Source: Piscinibacter sp. XHJ-5
GTDB lineage: Bacteria > Pseudomonadota > Gammaproteobacteria > Burkholderiales > Burkholderiaceae_C
Direction of reading: 5' to 3'
Assembly: GCF_029855045.1 (NCBI RefSeq)
Contig: NZ_CP123228.1
Coordinates: forward strand, 4,588,001 to 4,652,000
DNA length: 64,000 bases
Part shown: piece after piece, positions 26,554 to 36,975 of the stretch
How positions within the stretch are numbered: the stretch's first letter is position 1
How the letters are laid out: the number at the start of each line of letters is the position of its first letter
Program-made: the position numbers and the translations under genes
The notes under the pieces: model-generated
Databases searched by the model: none
Seen by the model: only the letters and a program-made list of their open reading frames with translations
What the model was told of the DNA's origin: nothing

Positions 26554-27107
26554 GGCGGCGAACCTGCCACCTGCTGTTCGGTGCGGCCGCGCTGGCCTGT
26601 GGCCTCGCGGTGCTGGTGAACGGCTTGCGGCTTCAGCAGGCGAGGCAGACCAATCGCGCGATCGCCGCCGCGGCGCGGCAGCCCGTGGGGCAGGACCCTG
26701 CTCCCGCACCGAGCGCGGCGCCGCGCGAGGTCCGCCTCGCACGAGCCATCGCGCTGGCCGAGGCCGGTGCCTACGACGCCGCCTTCAAGGCCTATGGCGG
26801 ACTCATCCAGCAAGGCCCGCCCGACGCTGTCGCGCGGCAGGCGCTGTTCAACCTCGGCAACATGCACCTGCGGCAAGGCGCTGCGCCCGATGCGTCCGTC
26901 CCGGCCATGACCATGGTCGAGCTGGCCAAGCAGCGCTATCGCGACCTGCTGCGCATCGACCCCGGCGACTGGGATGCGCGCTACAACCTCGAGCGGGCCC
27001 TGCGCCTGGCGCCCGAAGAGCAGGCGCCGCAGGCCGAACAGGACATCGAGCCGGTCGAGCGCCGGCGCGTGCGCGCGCACGACTTCCCCGCCGGCGACCT
27101 GCCATGA
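26550..27107 (+). CDS. mxaK: MxaK-like membrane-anchored TPR protein
   Basis: A 185-residue protein. One N-terminal hydrophobic helix (CHLLFGAAALACGLAVLVNGL) anchors or exports it. The rest has TPR-like helices: RAIALAEAGAYDAAFKAYGG, then ARQALFNLGNMHLRQ, then VELAKQRYRDLLRIDPGDWDARYNLERAL. The motif NLGNMHLRQ and the length agree with MxaK proteins. It overlaps both neighbours (ATGA at each end), so it is translationally coupled. The role in methanol dehydrogenase maturation is inferred from the family and order. Confidence 0.65.
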   Translation: MRRRTCHLLFGAAALACGLAVLVNGLRLQQARQTNRAIAAAARQPVGQDPAPAPSAAPREVRLARAIALAEAGAYDAAFKAYGGLIQQGPPDAVARQALFNLGNMHLRQGAAPDASVPAMTMVELAKQRYRDLLRIDPGDWDARYNLERALRLAPEEQAPQAEQDIEPVERRRVRAHDFPAGDLP

Positions 27108-27997
27108 CGCTGCGTGCGGACCTTGCCATCGCCGGGGCGCTGCTGCTGCTCGCCGCCGCGGTGTGGATGCCGCCGGTGACCTTGCAGCGCCCCGTGTTCA
27201 GCTACATGGTCACCTTCGACATCACGCAGAGCATGGACGTCGAGGATGTGGAGCATGCGGGCGCGCCGGTCAGCCGGCTGGCGCTCGCCCGCCTCGCGAT
27301 GCGCGACGCCCTGCGCCGGCTGCCGTGCGGCTCGCGGATCGGCTGGAGCATCTTCGCCGACTATCGCGCGCTGCCGCTGATGATGCCGGTGGAGGTCTGC
27401 GGCCACTACGAGGAGCTGCTGGCCTCGCTGGACGCCATCGACGGACGCATGCGCTGGGCCAACGCCAGCAACGTCGGCAAGGGCGTGACCTGGACGGTTC
27501 GCAGCGCCAAGCTCATCGGGTCCGGCGTCAGCGTGGTCTTCATCACCGACGGGCACGAGTCGCCGCCGCTGCGCGGCGATGCCGCGCCGCCCATGGCCGG
27601 CATCACGCCGGGCGACGTCGGCGGCTGGCTGATCGGCGTCGGCGGCGCGCTGCCGGCGCCCATTCCCAAGACCGATCGCGACGGCAACCGCGCCGGCTTC
27701 TGGCAGGCCGGTGATGTCGTGCAGCGCGACGACATGCCGAGCCATGAGCACCTGTCGGAGCTGCGAGAGGCTCACCTGCAATCGCTGGCGCGCGTCATGG
27801 GCTTGGGCTACCGGCGCCTCGTGGAGGCGGACGCGCTCGCGAAGGCGCTGCTCGATGCGCGGCTCGCGCGAAGCGCTCCGGTGCAGACCGACGTCTCGCA
27901 GGTGCCGGCGCTGCTGGCCCTGCTGCTGCTGGCGTGGCGATTCAGGCCGGGCCTCAGCCTGACCCGCTCCCGCCGGCGGGACAGGGAATCCCCTTAG
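27104..27997 (+). CDS. mxaL: VWA-domain membrane protein, MxaL type
   Basis: A 297-residue protein with an N-terminal membrane helix and a VWA domain. The MIDAS is Asp39-I-Thr41-Q-Ser43, with Thr at the usual first Ser position. The domain includes GWSIFADYRALPLM and VVFITDGHES. A second hydrophobic helix (VPALLALLLLAWRF) lies near the C-terminus. The layout and last position after mxaK match MxaL. The final 12 or so codons run into a palindromic CGCCGGCGGG repeat and give an Arg-rich tail (TRSRRRDRESP). The TAG stop lies at the left end of the miniature element. No mxaD follows. Confidence 0.68.
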   Translation: MTLRADLAIAGALLLLAAAVWMPPVTLQRPVFSYMVTFDITQSMDVEDVEHAGAPVSRLALARLAMRDALRRLPCGSRIGWSIFADYRALPLMMPVEVCGHYEELLASLDAIDGRMRWANASNVGKGVTWTVRSAKLIGSGVSVVFITDGHESPPLRGDAAPPMAGITPGDVGGWLIGVGGALPAPIPKTDRDGNRAGFWQAGDVVQRDDMPSHEHLSELREAHLQSLARVMGLGYRRLVEADALAKALLDARLARSAPVQTDVSQVPALLALLLLAWRFRPGLSLTRSRRRDRESP

Positions 27998-28168
27998 GGC
28001 CTGTTAACGCTATGGGAGGCCTCGCGTGACTCAGCAAAGCGGCGCCCGCAAGGCGCGAAGCGCAGCCGTAGCGGTGTCTACGGCGAGCATTCGCAACGCG
28101 GCGGGCGCCGCTTTGCTGAGATCACCCGCAGGGCCGGTGCCTGGCCTCCCATAGCGTTAACAGGCCCT
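27996..28168. mobile_element. 173-bp palindromic miniature element, copy 1 (complete)
   Basis: The element is bounded by perfect 25-bp inverted repeats, 27996-28020 and 28144-28168, which begin AGGGCCTGTTAACGCTATGG. Inside is a perfect 19-bp inverted pair, TCAGCAAAGCGGCGCCCGC at 28031-28049 and its complement at 28101-28119. An apical hairpin follows, GCCGTAG (28065-28071) and CTACGGC (28078-28084). The whole element can therefore fold as one long rod. A second copy about 98% identical over the interior lies at 56344. It has no coding capacity. This looks like a MITE or a repeat mobilised in trans. The left end overlaps the mxaL stop. Confidence 0.8.
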
Positions 28169-28188
28169 TAGTCGCGGAAGCAGCACAT

Positions 28189-28214
28189 CCCCTCTTCCGC
28201 ATGCGGGAGAGGGG
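28189..28214. repeat. CCCCTCTTCCGC-type palindrome
   Basis: Two 12-base arms, CCCCTCTTCCGC and GCGGGAGAGGGG, differ at one position and surround an AT centre. CAGGGGTGAGGG follows. This belongs to the same family as the palindromes at 14703-14777 and 21457-21484. It lies 20 bp after the miniature element and 73 bp before the binding-protein gene. Confidence 0.65.
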
Positions 28215-28286
28215 CAGGGGTGAGGGCCCGGTGCAATACTTCATCTTCGACGTGGACCGGCAGCGATGCCGTCCGGGAGTCGCCCG

Positions 28287-29402
28287 ATGCAACGGCGAAC
28301 GCTCTTGCGCACATGCGTCCAGGCAGGTGTCCTGGCGGTGGGCCGGCCGTTGCGAGCGCAGCCGCGCCCGGCCCGCGTGGTCTTCCTCAATCCGGGCGAG
28401 AGTGTCGAGCGCGGCACCGGTCCGCTGTGGCGCTCGCTCGGCCGCTTCATGACGCTTGCGGCGCGTGCCCTCGACCTGGAGCTCGAGGTGGTGTATGCCG
28501 AACGCGATCACCTGCTGATGCTGCGCCAGGCCGAAGAGGTGGCGCGACGCGCCGCCGCACCCGACTACGTGGTGATCGTCAACGAGAAGATGGCCGCGCG
28601 GCAGATGCTGGAATCGCTGTCGCGCTCCCCCGCCAAGGTGCTGGTAATCCACAACGACCTCACCGCCGAGCAGCGGCGACAGATCGGCAACGAGCGGCAG
28701 CAGTTCGGGCGTTGGATCGGCACGGCGGTGGCGGACAACGCGCGCGGCGGCTGGCGCCTGATGGAGGAGCTGTACCGACAGGTGGGGCAAAGCGAGCCGC
28801 GCATCATCGGCATCACCGGCGACCCGAACACGCCGGTGTCGATCGAGCGGGCGCAAGGGGTGCAGCAATACGTCGACCGGGCGGGCCGCGGCCGGATCCT
28901 CCAGCTCGCCCATGGCGACTGGAGCTACGCCGACGGCGAGCAGAAGGGCCGGGTGCTGCTCGCGCGCTATCCGGACGCCAACATCATCTGGGCCGCCAAC
29001 GATTCGATGGCGCTGGGCGCGTTGCGCGCCGTCAGGGAGCACGCCAGCGGCGTGCGCGTGGGCGGCATGGGAGGCTGGCCGGACGCGCTGGAGAGCATCG
29101 CCGCCGGTGGACAGGCGGCCACCGCCGCCGGCCACAACCTCATCGGCGCCTGGGCGATGGTGCTGCTGCACGACTATCACCACGGCCACGACTTCGCCGA
29201 GCACGGCGGCCCGGCGCAGAAGCTGGACTACCTGTTCGTGGTCCATCGCGGCAACGTCGCCCGCTACGAGGAGCTCCTGTTCCGCCAGGCCGAGACCCTG
29301 GACTTCAGGCGCTATTCCAAGGTGGCCCAGGCCGGGCGCTCGCGTTCGGGGCGCTACGACTTCACGATCGAGCGACTCGTCTCCAAGGCCCGCGGCTCGT
29401 GA
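28287..29402 (+). CDS. periplasmic sugar-binding-like protein (Peripla_BP_4 type)
   Basis: A 371-residue protein. The N-terminus (MQRRTLLRTCVQAGVLAVG) is a signal peptide with an Arg-Arg pair, possibly Tat-dependent. The body resembles the two-lobed substrate-binding proteins of sugar ABC systems: repeated Rossmann-like strands (VVFLNPG, YVVIVNEKM, IIGITGDPNTPVSIER, IIWAANDSMALGAL). No ABC permease or ATPase gene is nearby. The next gene, 13 bp downstream, encodes a hybrid kinase with a periplasmic region. The protein may therefore present a ligand to that kinase rather than feed a transporter. GGGAG precedes ATG 28287; ATG 28266 is also in frame. Confidence 0.78.
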   Translation: MQRRTLLRTCVQAGVLAVGRPLRAQPRPARVVFLNPGESVERGTGPLWRSLGRFMTLAARALDLELEVVYAERDHLLMLRQAEEVARRAAAPDYVVIVNEKMAARQMLESLSRSPAKVLVIHNDLTAEQRRQIGNERQQFGRWIGTAVADNARGGWRLMEELYRQVGQSEPRIIGITGDPNTPVSIERAQGVQQYVDRAGRGRILQLAHGDWSYADGEQKGRVLLARYPDANIIWAANDSMALGALRAVREHASGVRVGGMGGWPDALESIAAGGQAATAAGHNLIGAWAMVLLHDYHHGHDFAEHGGPAQKLDYLFVVHRGNVARYEELLFRQAETLDFRRYSKVAQAGRSRSGRYDFTIERLVSKARGS

Positions 29403-29415
29403 CGGCGGCTTGCGA

Positions 29416-32007
<2,592 letters not shown>

Positions 32008-32040
32008 GGTCGGCGGCGAGCCGATCCTGAGGTCCCGTGC

Positions 32041-32838
32041 TCACCGAACGATCTTGTCCACGTTCTCCGCGCGATCCAGCCCCTTCGCTTCCGCGAAGCC
32101 CTTGACACCCCGGAAGATCGTTCCGCTCAGGTCGGCCTCGGTGAAGTCCGTGCCGGTGATGTCGGCATCGCTCAGGTCGGCGCCGGCGAGCTTGACCCGA
32201 AAGAAGCTGGCGCCACGCAGGTTGCTTCCCCGGAGATCGCAGAAGGCCATCATCGAACGGCTGAAGTCGGCGTCCGCCAGGGTGGCGCCCGCCAGCCTGG
32301 CGCCGGAGAGGTCGGTGCGCATCTGCCCCATGCCCTGGTTCTTGATGTCGACGCCCACCTTGGCGCGGCTGAAATCCGCGCCGGCAAGGTCCGCGCCCGG
32401 CAGGTCGGCGATCATCCGCACGCCGGTCATGCTCGCGCCCTTGAAGACGGGCATCTTCTTCACCTCGCCCCCCAGCACCACCACCGACAGCAGGCTGGCG
32501 CGATCCAGCCGGGCACCGGTGAAGTCGGTGCCCATCAACCACGCGCCGTTCAGATTGGCGCCTTGCAGGTTGGCATCGCGGAAGTCGGCCTGCACCAGCT
32601 TGCTGCCGAACAGGTTCGCGCCGCGCAGGTTGGCCCCGCGAAAGTCGAGCTTCGAGAGGTCCAGGTCCGACAGATCCTTGCCGGCAAGATCGGCCGGCCT
32701 GGTGGGAGATGCGTCTCGCAGCGCGGCGCGGACCTGATCCAGCGACAGGTCGCTCGCCATGACGGTCCGGCCCAGGCAGAGCAGCAGTGCCGCCACCGCG
32801 AGGATGGCGACACCGGGGGCGCGCGCCATCACGCTCAC
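32041..32838 (-). CDS. secreted pentapeptide-repeat protein
   Basis: A 265-residue protein with a signal peptide (hydrophobic to about residue 24, cleavage near TVMAS). A right-handed quadrilateral beta-helix made of A(D/N)LxX repeats follows. One block runs from ADLAGKDLSDLDLSKLDFRG to about residue 120, and a second from ADLPGADLAGADFSRAK to about 255. The block between them (LLSVVVLGGEVKKMPVFKG) is less regular. Cytoplasmic pentapeptide proteins can mimic DNA; a periplasmic one cannot, so the role is unknown. GTG 32838 overlaps the stop of the DUF6494-like gene (GTGA), suggesting coupling; ATG 32829 is an alternative. Confidence 0.85.
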   Translation of the reverse strand: MSVMARAPGVAILAVAALLLCLGRTVMASDLSLDQVRAALRDASPTRPADLAGKDLSDLDLSKLDFRGANLRGANLFGSKLVQADFRDANLQGANLNGAWLMGTDFTGARLDRASLLSVVVLGGEVKKMPVFKGASMTGVRMIADLPGADLAGADFSRAKVGVDIKNQGMGQMRTDLSGARLAGATLADADFSRSMMAFCDLRGSNLRGASFFRVKLAGADLSDADITGTDFTEADLSGTIFRGVKGFAEAKGLDRAENVDKIVR

Positions 32839-33041
32839 TCGAGGTGGATCTCGCCGTCGAACTCGACCTCGAGACGCAGTGCGCCGATGCGCAGCGTCAT
32901 CGACGCCGCCAGGGTGTCGGCACCGGCGATCGTTCCGGCCGCGACCGCCTTGGCCACGGCCTGCTCGATCTCGCGCTGCGAATTCACGCCGACCATCTTC
33001 AGGAACTTGCGGATGCTGAGGTTGAAGGTCTCTTCATTCAT
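32835..33041 (-). CDS. DUF6494-like small protein
   Basis: A 68-residue protein, MNEETFNLSIRKFLKMVG at the start, then NSQREIEQAVAKAVAAGTI, then a beta hairpin (MTLRIGALRLEVEFDGEIHLE). The pattern fits the DUF6494 family of small cytoplasmic proteins of unknown function. A GAGA-type site lies upstream of ATG 33041. The stop overlaps the start of the pentapeptide-repeat gene by four bases, so both are probably made from one minus-strand transcript. The name is from memory of the family pattern and should be checked. Confidence 0.65.
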   Translation of the reverse strand: MNEETFNLSIRKFLKMVGVNSQREIEQAVAKAVAAGTIAGADTLAASMTLRIGALRLEVEFDGEIHLE

Positions 33042-33214
33042 GAACGTCTCTCCACGCGGGCAAAGGGGCGAAGGCAGATCGAAGTCTGCGCCCCGGCGAG
33101 CCGCGGCGCCATAGCGGCGCCTCATTGCCGGCGCCTCCATTCATTGATGGATTGCGCCAACCGGCCAATTCGGTCATCGTGGCGGTGCAACCCGACAAGG
33201 TCAGGGGGAACACC

Positions 33215-36004
33215 ATGGCGATGCACGGCAAAGAGGTCGCGCTGGTGGCGGTCCACGGGGTCGCCGACCAGGGCCCGGGAGAGACGGCCAAGTCGATTGT
33301 CGACTTGCTGGTGTCGTCCGCTCCCGACGGAGTTCAATACCGGGCAACCGACTCCACCCGGCTGACGCTGTCCGTGGATCCGCTCCAGCCGCGTCCGCCT
33401 GCGCAGCGCCGGCCATCGGCCTCGCCCTCGTCGAGCGAGCGGGGCATGTGGAAATCCCTGCGGCAGTCGATGCTGTCGGACATCCACCGTCCCGCCCAGG
33501 CGTGCGGCGACGACGCGGTGTCGCTGCCGGCCCTGGCGAGCGACGCCCTGAGGATCCGGCCGCTTCCCGCGGACCACGACGTGGGCATCGCCGTGACCGA
33601 CTACCTGATGCGCAAGCACATCGACAACGGCGCCGAGCCGGAGGCGTACGAGACCGAGCAGTCGACGCTGGAATGGAAGGACGAAGCCTCGGGGACCACC
33701 GGCCGGGTGGACGTGTTCGAGCTGTACTGGGCCGACCTCTCGCGGCTGTCGGGACAGCTGCCGCGCATCCTGACCGAGGCCGCGACGTTGATGTTCCGGC
33801 TGTGCCGGCTCGGGCGCGACACCGTCGACCTGGCCGCGGCACAGCTGGCGGAGCGCGAAGGTCGCGCCAGACGCCACGTGGTCGCGTGGTGGATCACCGC
33901 CACGTTCCAGCGGCTGCTGGACTGGGTCTTCGTCCACGTGATGGTCCTGCTCATGGCGCAACTGGCCATGCTGGGCATCCTCGTGCTCCTGCTGGGACTG
34001 ATGCGCGCCTACCCTGGCCTGGCCCTGGTCGCCGAAAGAGGCCTGGTCGGGGTGGCCGCGCTGGGGCTGCTTCTGTACGGCTGGTACCTCCTGCCGACGA
34101 GGAAGCGACGAGCGGCGGCGCTCGTCGCGGCCGCCGTCCTGACCGGCCTGGCCCTGTCCTCCTGGGTCGCGACGGCCTGGCTCGCGATGTGCATCCTCGG
34201 CGCGCTGCTCACCCTCGCCTACGACCGCGGCCTTGCCATCGCCGACGATCGCTTCCCGCTGGTCCAGGCGGTGGGGCGGCTGATGTGGGGCGTCGTTCTC
34301 TGCAGCATCGCCGTCTGGACCGTCGCGCTGATCCCGCGCCAGGGCGTCGCGGCCGATGCGAGTCCGCTGCTGATGGGCGTGCTGACACCGCGCGCCTGGG
34401 TAGAGCCCGAGTGGAACCTGCTGATCCGCGGTGCGCTGGCCAGCACCGAGCTCGTGCTGGCGGCGGTGAAGTACACCTGGGTCGTGATGGGCTTCATGCT
34501 GGTGCCGTGGCTGCTCGCCGGCTTCGTCGCCGCTCGCGAATCCCAGTCCCTGTCGCGCGCCAGCGTCGCCACCGGGCGGCTCGGCTTCGGCGTTTCGGCG
34601 GGTGGCTTCTTCGCGCTGGTGATGACCCTCTGGGCCTTCTTCCATGTGCCGCTCGCGGCGGCGGTGGGTGACCTGCGCTACGACCCGTGGCTGTTCGACA
34701 TCGAATTCGTCACCCGCGCCAGCGAACTTCTGGAACGTCGCTACCAGGCCAGCACCGCAGCCTTTTCCGCGGTCGTGGTGGTGCTGGTGGTCTTCGCGGT
34801 GTATGTCGTGCTGGCCGTGGTGCCGAGCCTGCTCGCAGAGCTCAAGGTGCTGGTGAACCGCCGCCTGGATCGCTTCCGGCGCAACGTTCCGGCGGCACGG
34901 GAGAAGGCGGCCCGCGCCGCGCAGAACCGCACCACCGAACTGGGCAGCTGGCTCACGTGGTGGTACCGCCACCTGGACCGTTGGATGTCGGTCGTGGTGA
35001 CGATCGGCGTGATCGCCGGCGTGGTGGTCGCGCTGACCTACATCTTCGAGGCCTGGCCCGGCCCGCTGCTCGGGTTGCAGCGCGACATGGAAGATGCCGC
35101 CCGTGCGTTCTCGCAGAAAGGGCTGCGCCCGCTGGCATTCGGGGCCACCGGCATCACCGCCTCGCTGGTGGTGTTCGGCAACCTGCTGTCGCGCGCGTTG
35201 CCGGCGCTGCGTGCACCGCTGGACGTGGCGCTCGATGTCGACAACCACTTCCGCGAGTTCCCCCGCACCGCGATTCCGCGGGCCCGCATCTTCTCGCGCT
35301 ACGCGGCACTGCTCGAGCACCTGCAGCGCGAGGGATACCGGCACATCGTCATCGTCGCGCACAGCCAGGGGACGGTGATCACCGCTGACCTGCTGCGCTT
35401 CCTGCGCACGGACAGGAACGGCAAGTTGGCCGAAAGTCCATCCAGGCCGTGGATCTCGGAGGTGTCCGAGCCGCTGCCGGACCTCCAGCTCCTCACGGTG
35501 GGCTCGCCGCTGCGTCAGCTGTACGCCGCGCGGTTTCCCTTCCTCTACCGATGGAGCATCGCGAAACCGAAGCACAGGAGCGGCCCTGCGCCCGCGGACA
35601 TCGGCGTGAGGCGATGGCTCAATGCCTTCTGCAGCGGCGACTATGTCGGCCGCTGGCTGTGGGCCGATCACGCGCCCGACGTCACCGGCGATGTCGGTGA
35701 ACCGATGGACGGCACCGTGGCCGAACCTCAGCTGGGCCGGTGCTCGACCTACGAAAGCTTCAGTCCGCTGCCGCCGGATTTCGCGAAGCTCGGCGAGTTG
35801 ACGCAGGTGGAAGCCTGCCTCGGGCTGGGGGCGCACACGCACTACTTCGAACCAGGCGAACGGCTGGTGGCAGCGCTCGTGCATCACCTCGTCGCCGAGG
35901 CTTCCGTTCCCCGCAAGGACGCCCGTTCCTCCATGGATCGGCGTCCGGCGGATGTCGAATGGCAGGCAAGCGGCGAAGAGGCTTGCGCGGAAGATGGAGG
36001 GTGA
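33215..36004 (+). CDS. large membrane-embedded alpha/beta-hydrolase-like protein
   Basis: A 929-residue protein, unusual in layout. The N-terminus looks like the first strand of an alpha/beta hydrolase (EVALVAVHGVADQGPGETA, with His14-Gly15 as an oxyanion-hole motif). From about residue 225 to 680 there are many hydrophobic helices, roughly ten or more. Near the C-terminus comes a lipase-type nucleophile elbow, HIVIVAHSQGTVITADLL, with Ser717. Candidate acid and base residues are the Asp in CSGDYVGR and the His in GAHTHYFEPG. It could act on a lipid or peptide inside the membrane. AGGGGGA precedes ATG 33215. No characterised homologue is recognised. Confidence 0.75.
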   Translation: MAMHGKEVALVAVHGVADQGPGETAKSIVDLLVSSAPDGVQYRATDSTRLTLSVDPLQPRPPAQRRPSASPSSSERGMWKSLRQSMLSDIHRPAQACGDDAVSLPALASDALRIRPLPADHDVGIAVTDYLMRKHIDNGAEPEAYETEQSTLEWKDEASGTTGRVDVFELYWADLSRLSGQLPRILTEAATLMFRLCRLGRDTVDLAAAQLAEREGRARRHVVAWWITATFQRLLDWVFVHVMVLLMAQLAMLGILVLLLGLMRAYPGLALVAERGLVGVAALGLLLYGWYLLPTRKRRAAALVAAAVLTGLALSSWVATAWLAMCILGALLTLAYDRGLAIADDRFPLVQAVGRLMWGVVLCSIAVWTVALIPRQGVAADASPLLMGVLTPRAWVEPEWNLLIRGALASTELVLAAVKYTWVVMGFMLVPWLLAGFVAARESQSLSRASVATGRLGFGVSAGGFFALVMTLWAFFHVPLAAAVGDLRYDPWLFDIEFVTRASELLERRYQASTAAFSAVVVVLVVFAVYVVLAVVPSLLAELKVLVNRRLDRFRRNVPAAREKAARAAQNRTTELGSWLTWWYRHLDRWMSVVVTIGVIAGVVVALTYIFEAWPGPLLGLQRDMEDAARAFSQKGLRPLAFGATGITASLVVFGNLLSRALPALRAPLDVALDVDNHFREFPRTAIPRARIFSRYAALLEHLQREGYRHIVIVAHSQGTVITADLLRFLRTDRNGKLAESPSRPWISEVSEPLPDLQLLTVGSPLRQLYAARFPFLYRWSIAKPKHRSGPAPADIGVRRWLNAFCSGDYVGRWLWADHAPDVTGDVGEPMDGTVAEPQLGRCSTYESFSPLPPDFAKLGELTQVEACLGLGAHTHYFEPGERLVAALVHHLVAEASVPRKDARSSMDRRPADVEWQASGEEACAEDGG

Positions 36005-36052
36005 GCCCGCCCGGCTGACGCACGTCGGGCTGCATGGCCATGACAGTGCCGG

Positions 36053-36469
36053 CTATGACCTGGGCGGCATCCTGTCGAACTTCGGCAAGGCGGGATCGAG
36101 ATGATCCCAGGCGTGTCCGCGCACGGCATAGGTCACCACCTGGGGCTTGTACCGGCCCGGGTCATCGAGGCTCGCGGCGTGCACGGTGAAGACGTCGGGC
36201 GCGTCGGAGAAGGTCATGTAGACCGGCGACCCGCAGGTGGGGCAGAAGGCGCGTGTCTTCACGTTGCCGCTGTCGCTGACGATGTCCCAGTGGGTCGCTT
36301 CGCCGGTCTGTTCGACGCCCTGGCGCGGGAAGGACAGGTACGACCCGTGCCCCGTGCCGCTCTTGCGCTGACAGTCGCGACACTGGCAGTCGTTCTGGAA
36401 CAGGGGTTCGGCGGCGATGTGAAAGCGGATGGCGCCGCAGGCGCATCCGCCGGTGTAGGCCGGACTCAT
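36053..36469 (-). CDS. GFA-family zinc-binding protein
   Basis: A 138-residue protein of the glutathione-dependent formaldehyde-activating (GFA/CENP-V) fold. Zinc-ligand cysteines appear in GGCACGAIRFH, CQCRDCQRKSG and FCPTCGSPVY, the family-typical three clusters. Members bind glutathione or related thiol adducts. Most are not true formaldehyde-activating enzymes, so no reaction is assigned. GGAG precedes ATG 36469. The gene is just upstream of the next minus-strand pair's stop in the same direction and may share its transcript. A second GFA gene lies at 37421 on the other strand. Confidence 0.85.
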   Translation of the reverse strand: MSPAYTGGCACGAIRFHIAAEPLFQNDCQCRDCQRKSGTGHGSYLSFPRQGVEQTGEATHWDIVSDSGNVKTRAFCPTCGSPVYMTFSDAPDVFTVHAASLDDPGRYKPQVVTYAVRGHAWDHLDPALPKFDRMPPRS

Positions 36470-36510
36470 GACGGTTCTCCTGAAGAGTGACTGCGTGGGG
36501 CGCGATCGAG

Positions 36511-36975
36511 TCAGTGCGGCTCGCCGGCCACCGTGCCGAGCGTGCGGACGACCTTGGTCCAGCCGACGCTCATGGTCTTGAAGGCGGTGTCGTTCGTCGG
36601 CGTGATGAAGCCGGCATGAACGAGGCGAAGCCGCGTGCCGCCTGCGACGCGGGACAGGGTCCACGTGACGACGGTGTCGAGTGGCGCGCCGTACCCGACA
36701 TTCGCCTCGTGCCCGCCCTTCCAGGCATAGGCGAGGCGCTCGTTCGCAATCACCTCCAGCACCTGGCAGTGGATGACGCCGTCCCAGGCGCCCGCGGGCG
36801 TCGTCTGGAAGGTGAAGCGCGTGCCTTCGACCGGCTCGAACCCGGTCGGCACCATGATCCAGCGGCCGATCAGCTCGCCGTTCGTCAGCGCCTTCCAGAT
36901 CTTCTCGGGCGCATGCGGGAAGACTTCGTCCACCACGATCTGTTGCGTATCGGTCTTCAAGGCGGCGTCGTTCAC
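36511..36975 (-). CDS. SRPBCC / AHSA1-family protein
   Basis: A 154-residue protein with the START-like SRPBCC fold of the AHSA1 group: EVFPHAPEKIWKALTNGELIGRWI at the start, EGTRFTFQT, and a C-terminal helix with GWTKVV. Such proteins bind hydrophobic ligands in a helix-grip pocket. The ligand is unknown. It starts inside the stop of the ArsR gene (ATGA overlap), a very common ArsR-AHSA1 operon arrangement in proteobacteria and actinobacteria. Confidence 0.85.
   Translation of the reverse strand: MNDAALKTDTQQIVVDEVFPHAPEKIWKALTNGELIGRWIMVPTGFEPVEGTRFTFQTTPAGAWDGVIHCQVLEVIANERLAYAWKGGHEANVGYGAPLDTVVTWTLSRVAGGTRLRLVHAGFITPTNDTAFKTMSVGWTKVVRTLGTVAGEPH

Noticed and set aside
33122..35887. A 921-residue open frame antisense to the membrane hydrolase
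   Set aside because: It has no recognisable family and His/Arg/Gln-rich composition. The sense frame has membrane helices and a nucleophile elbow.
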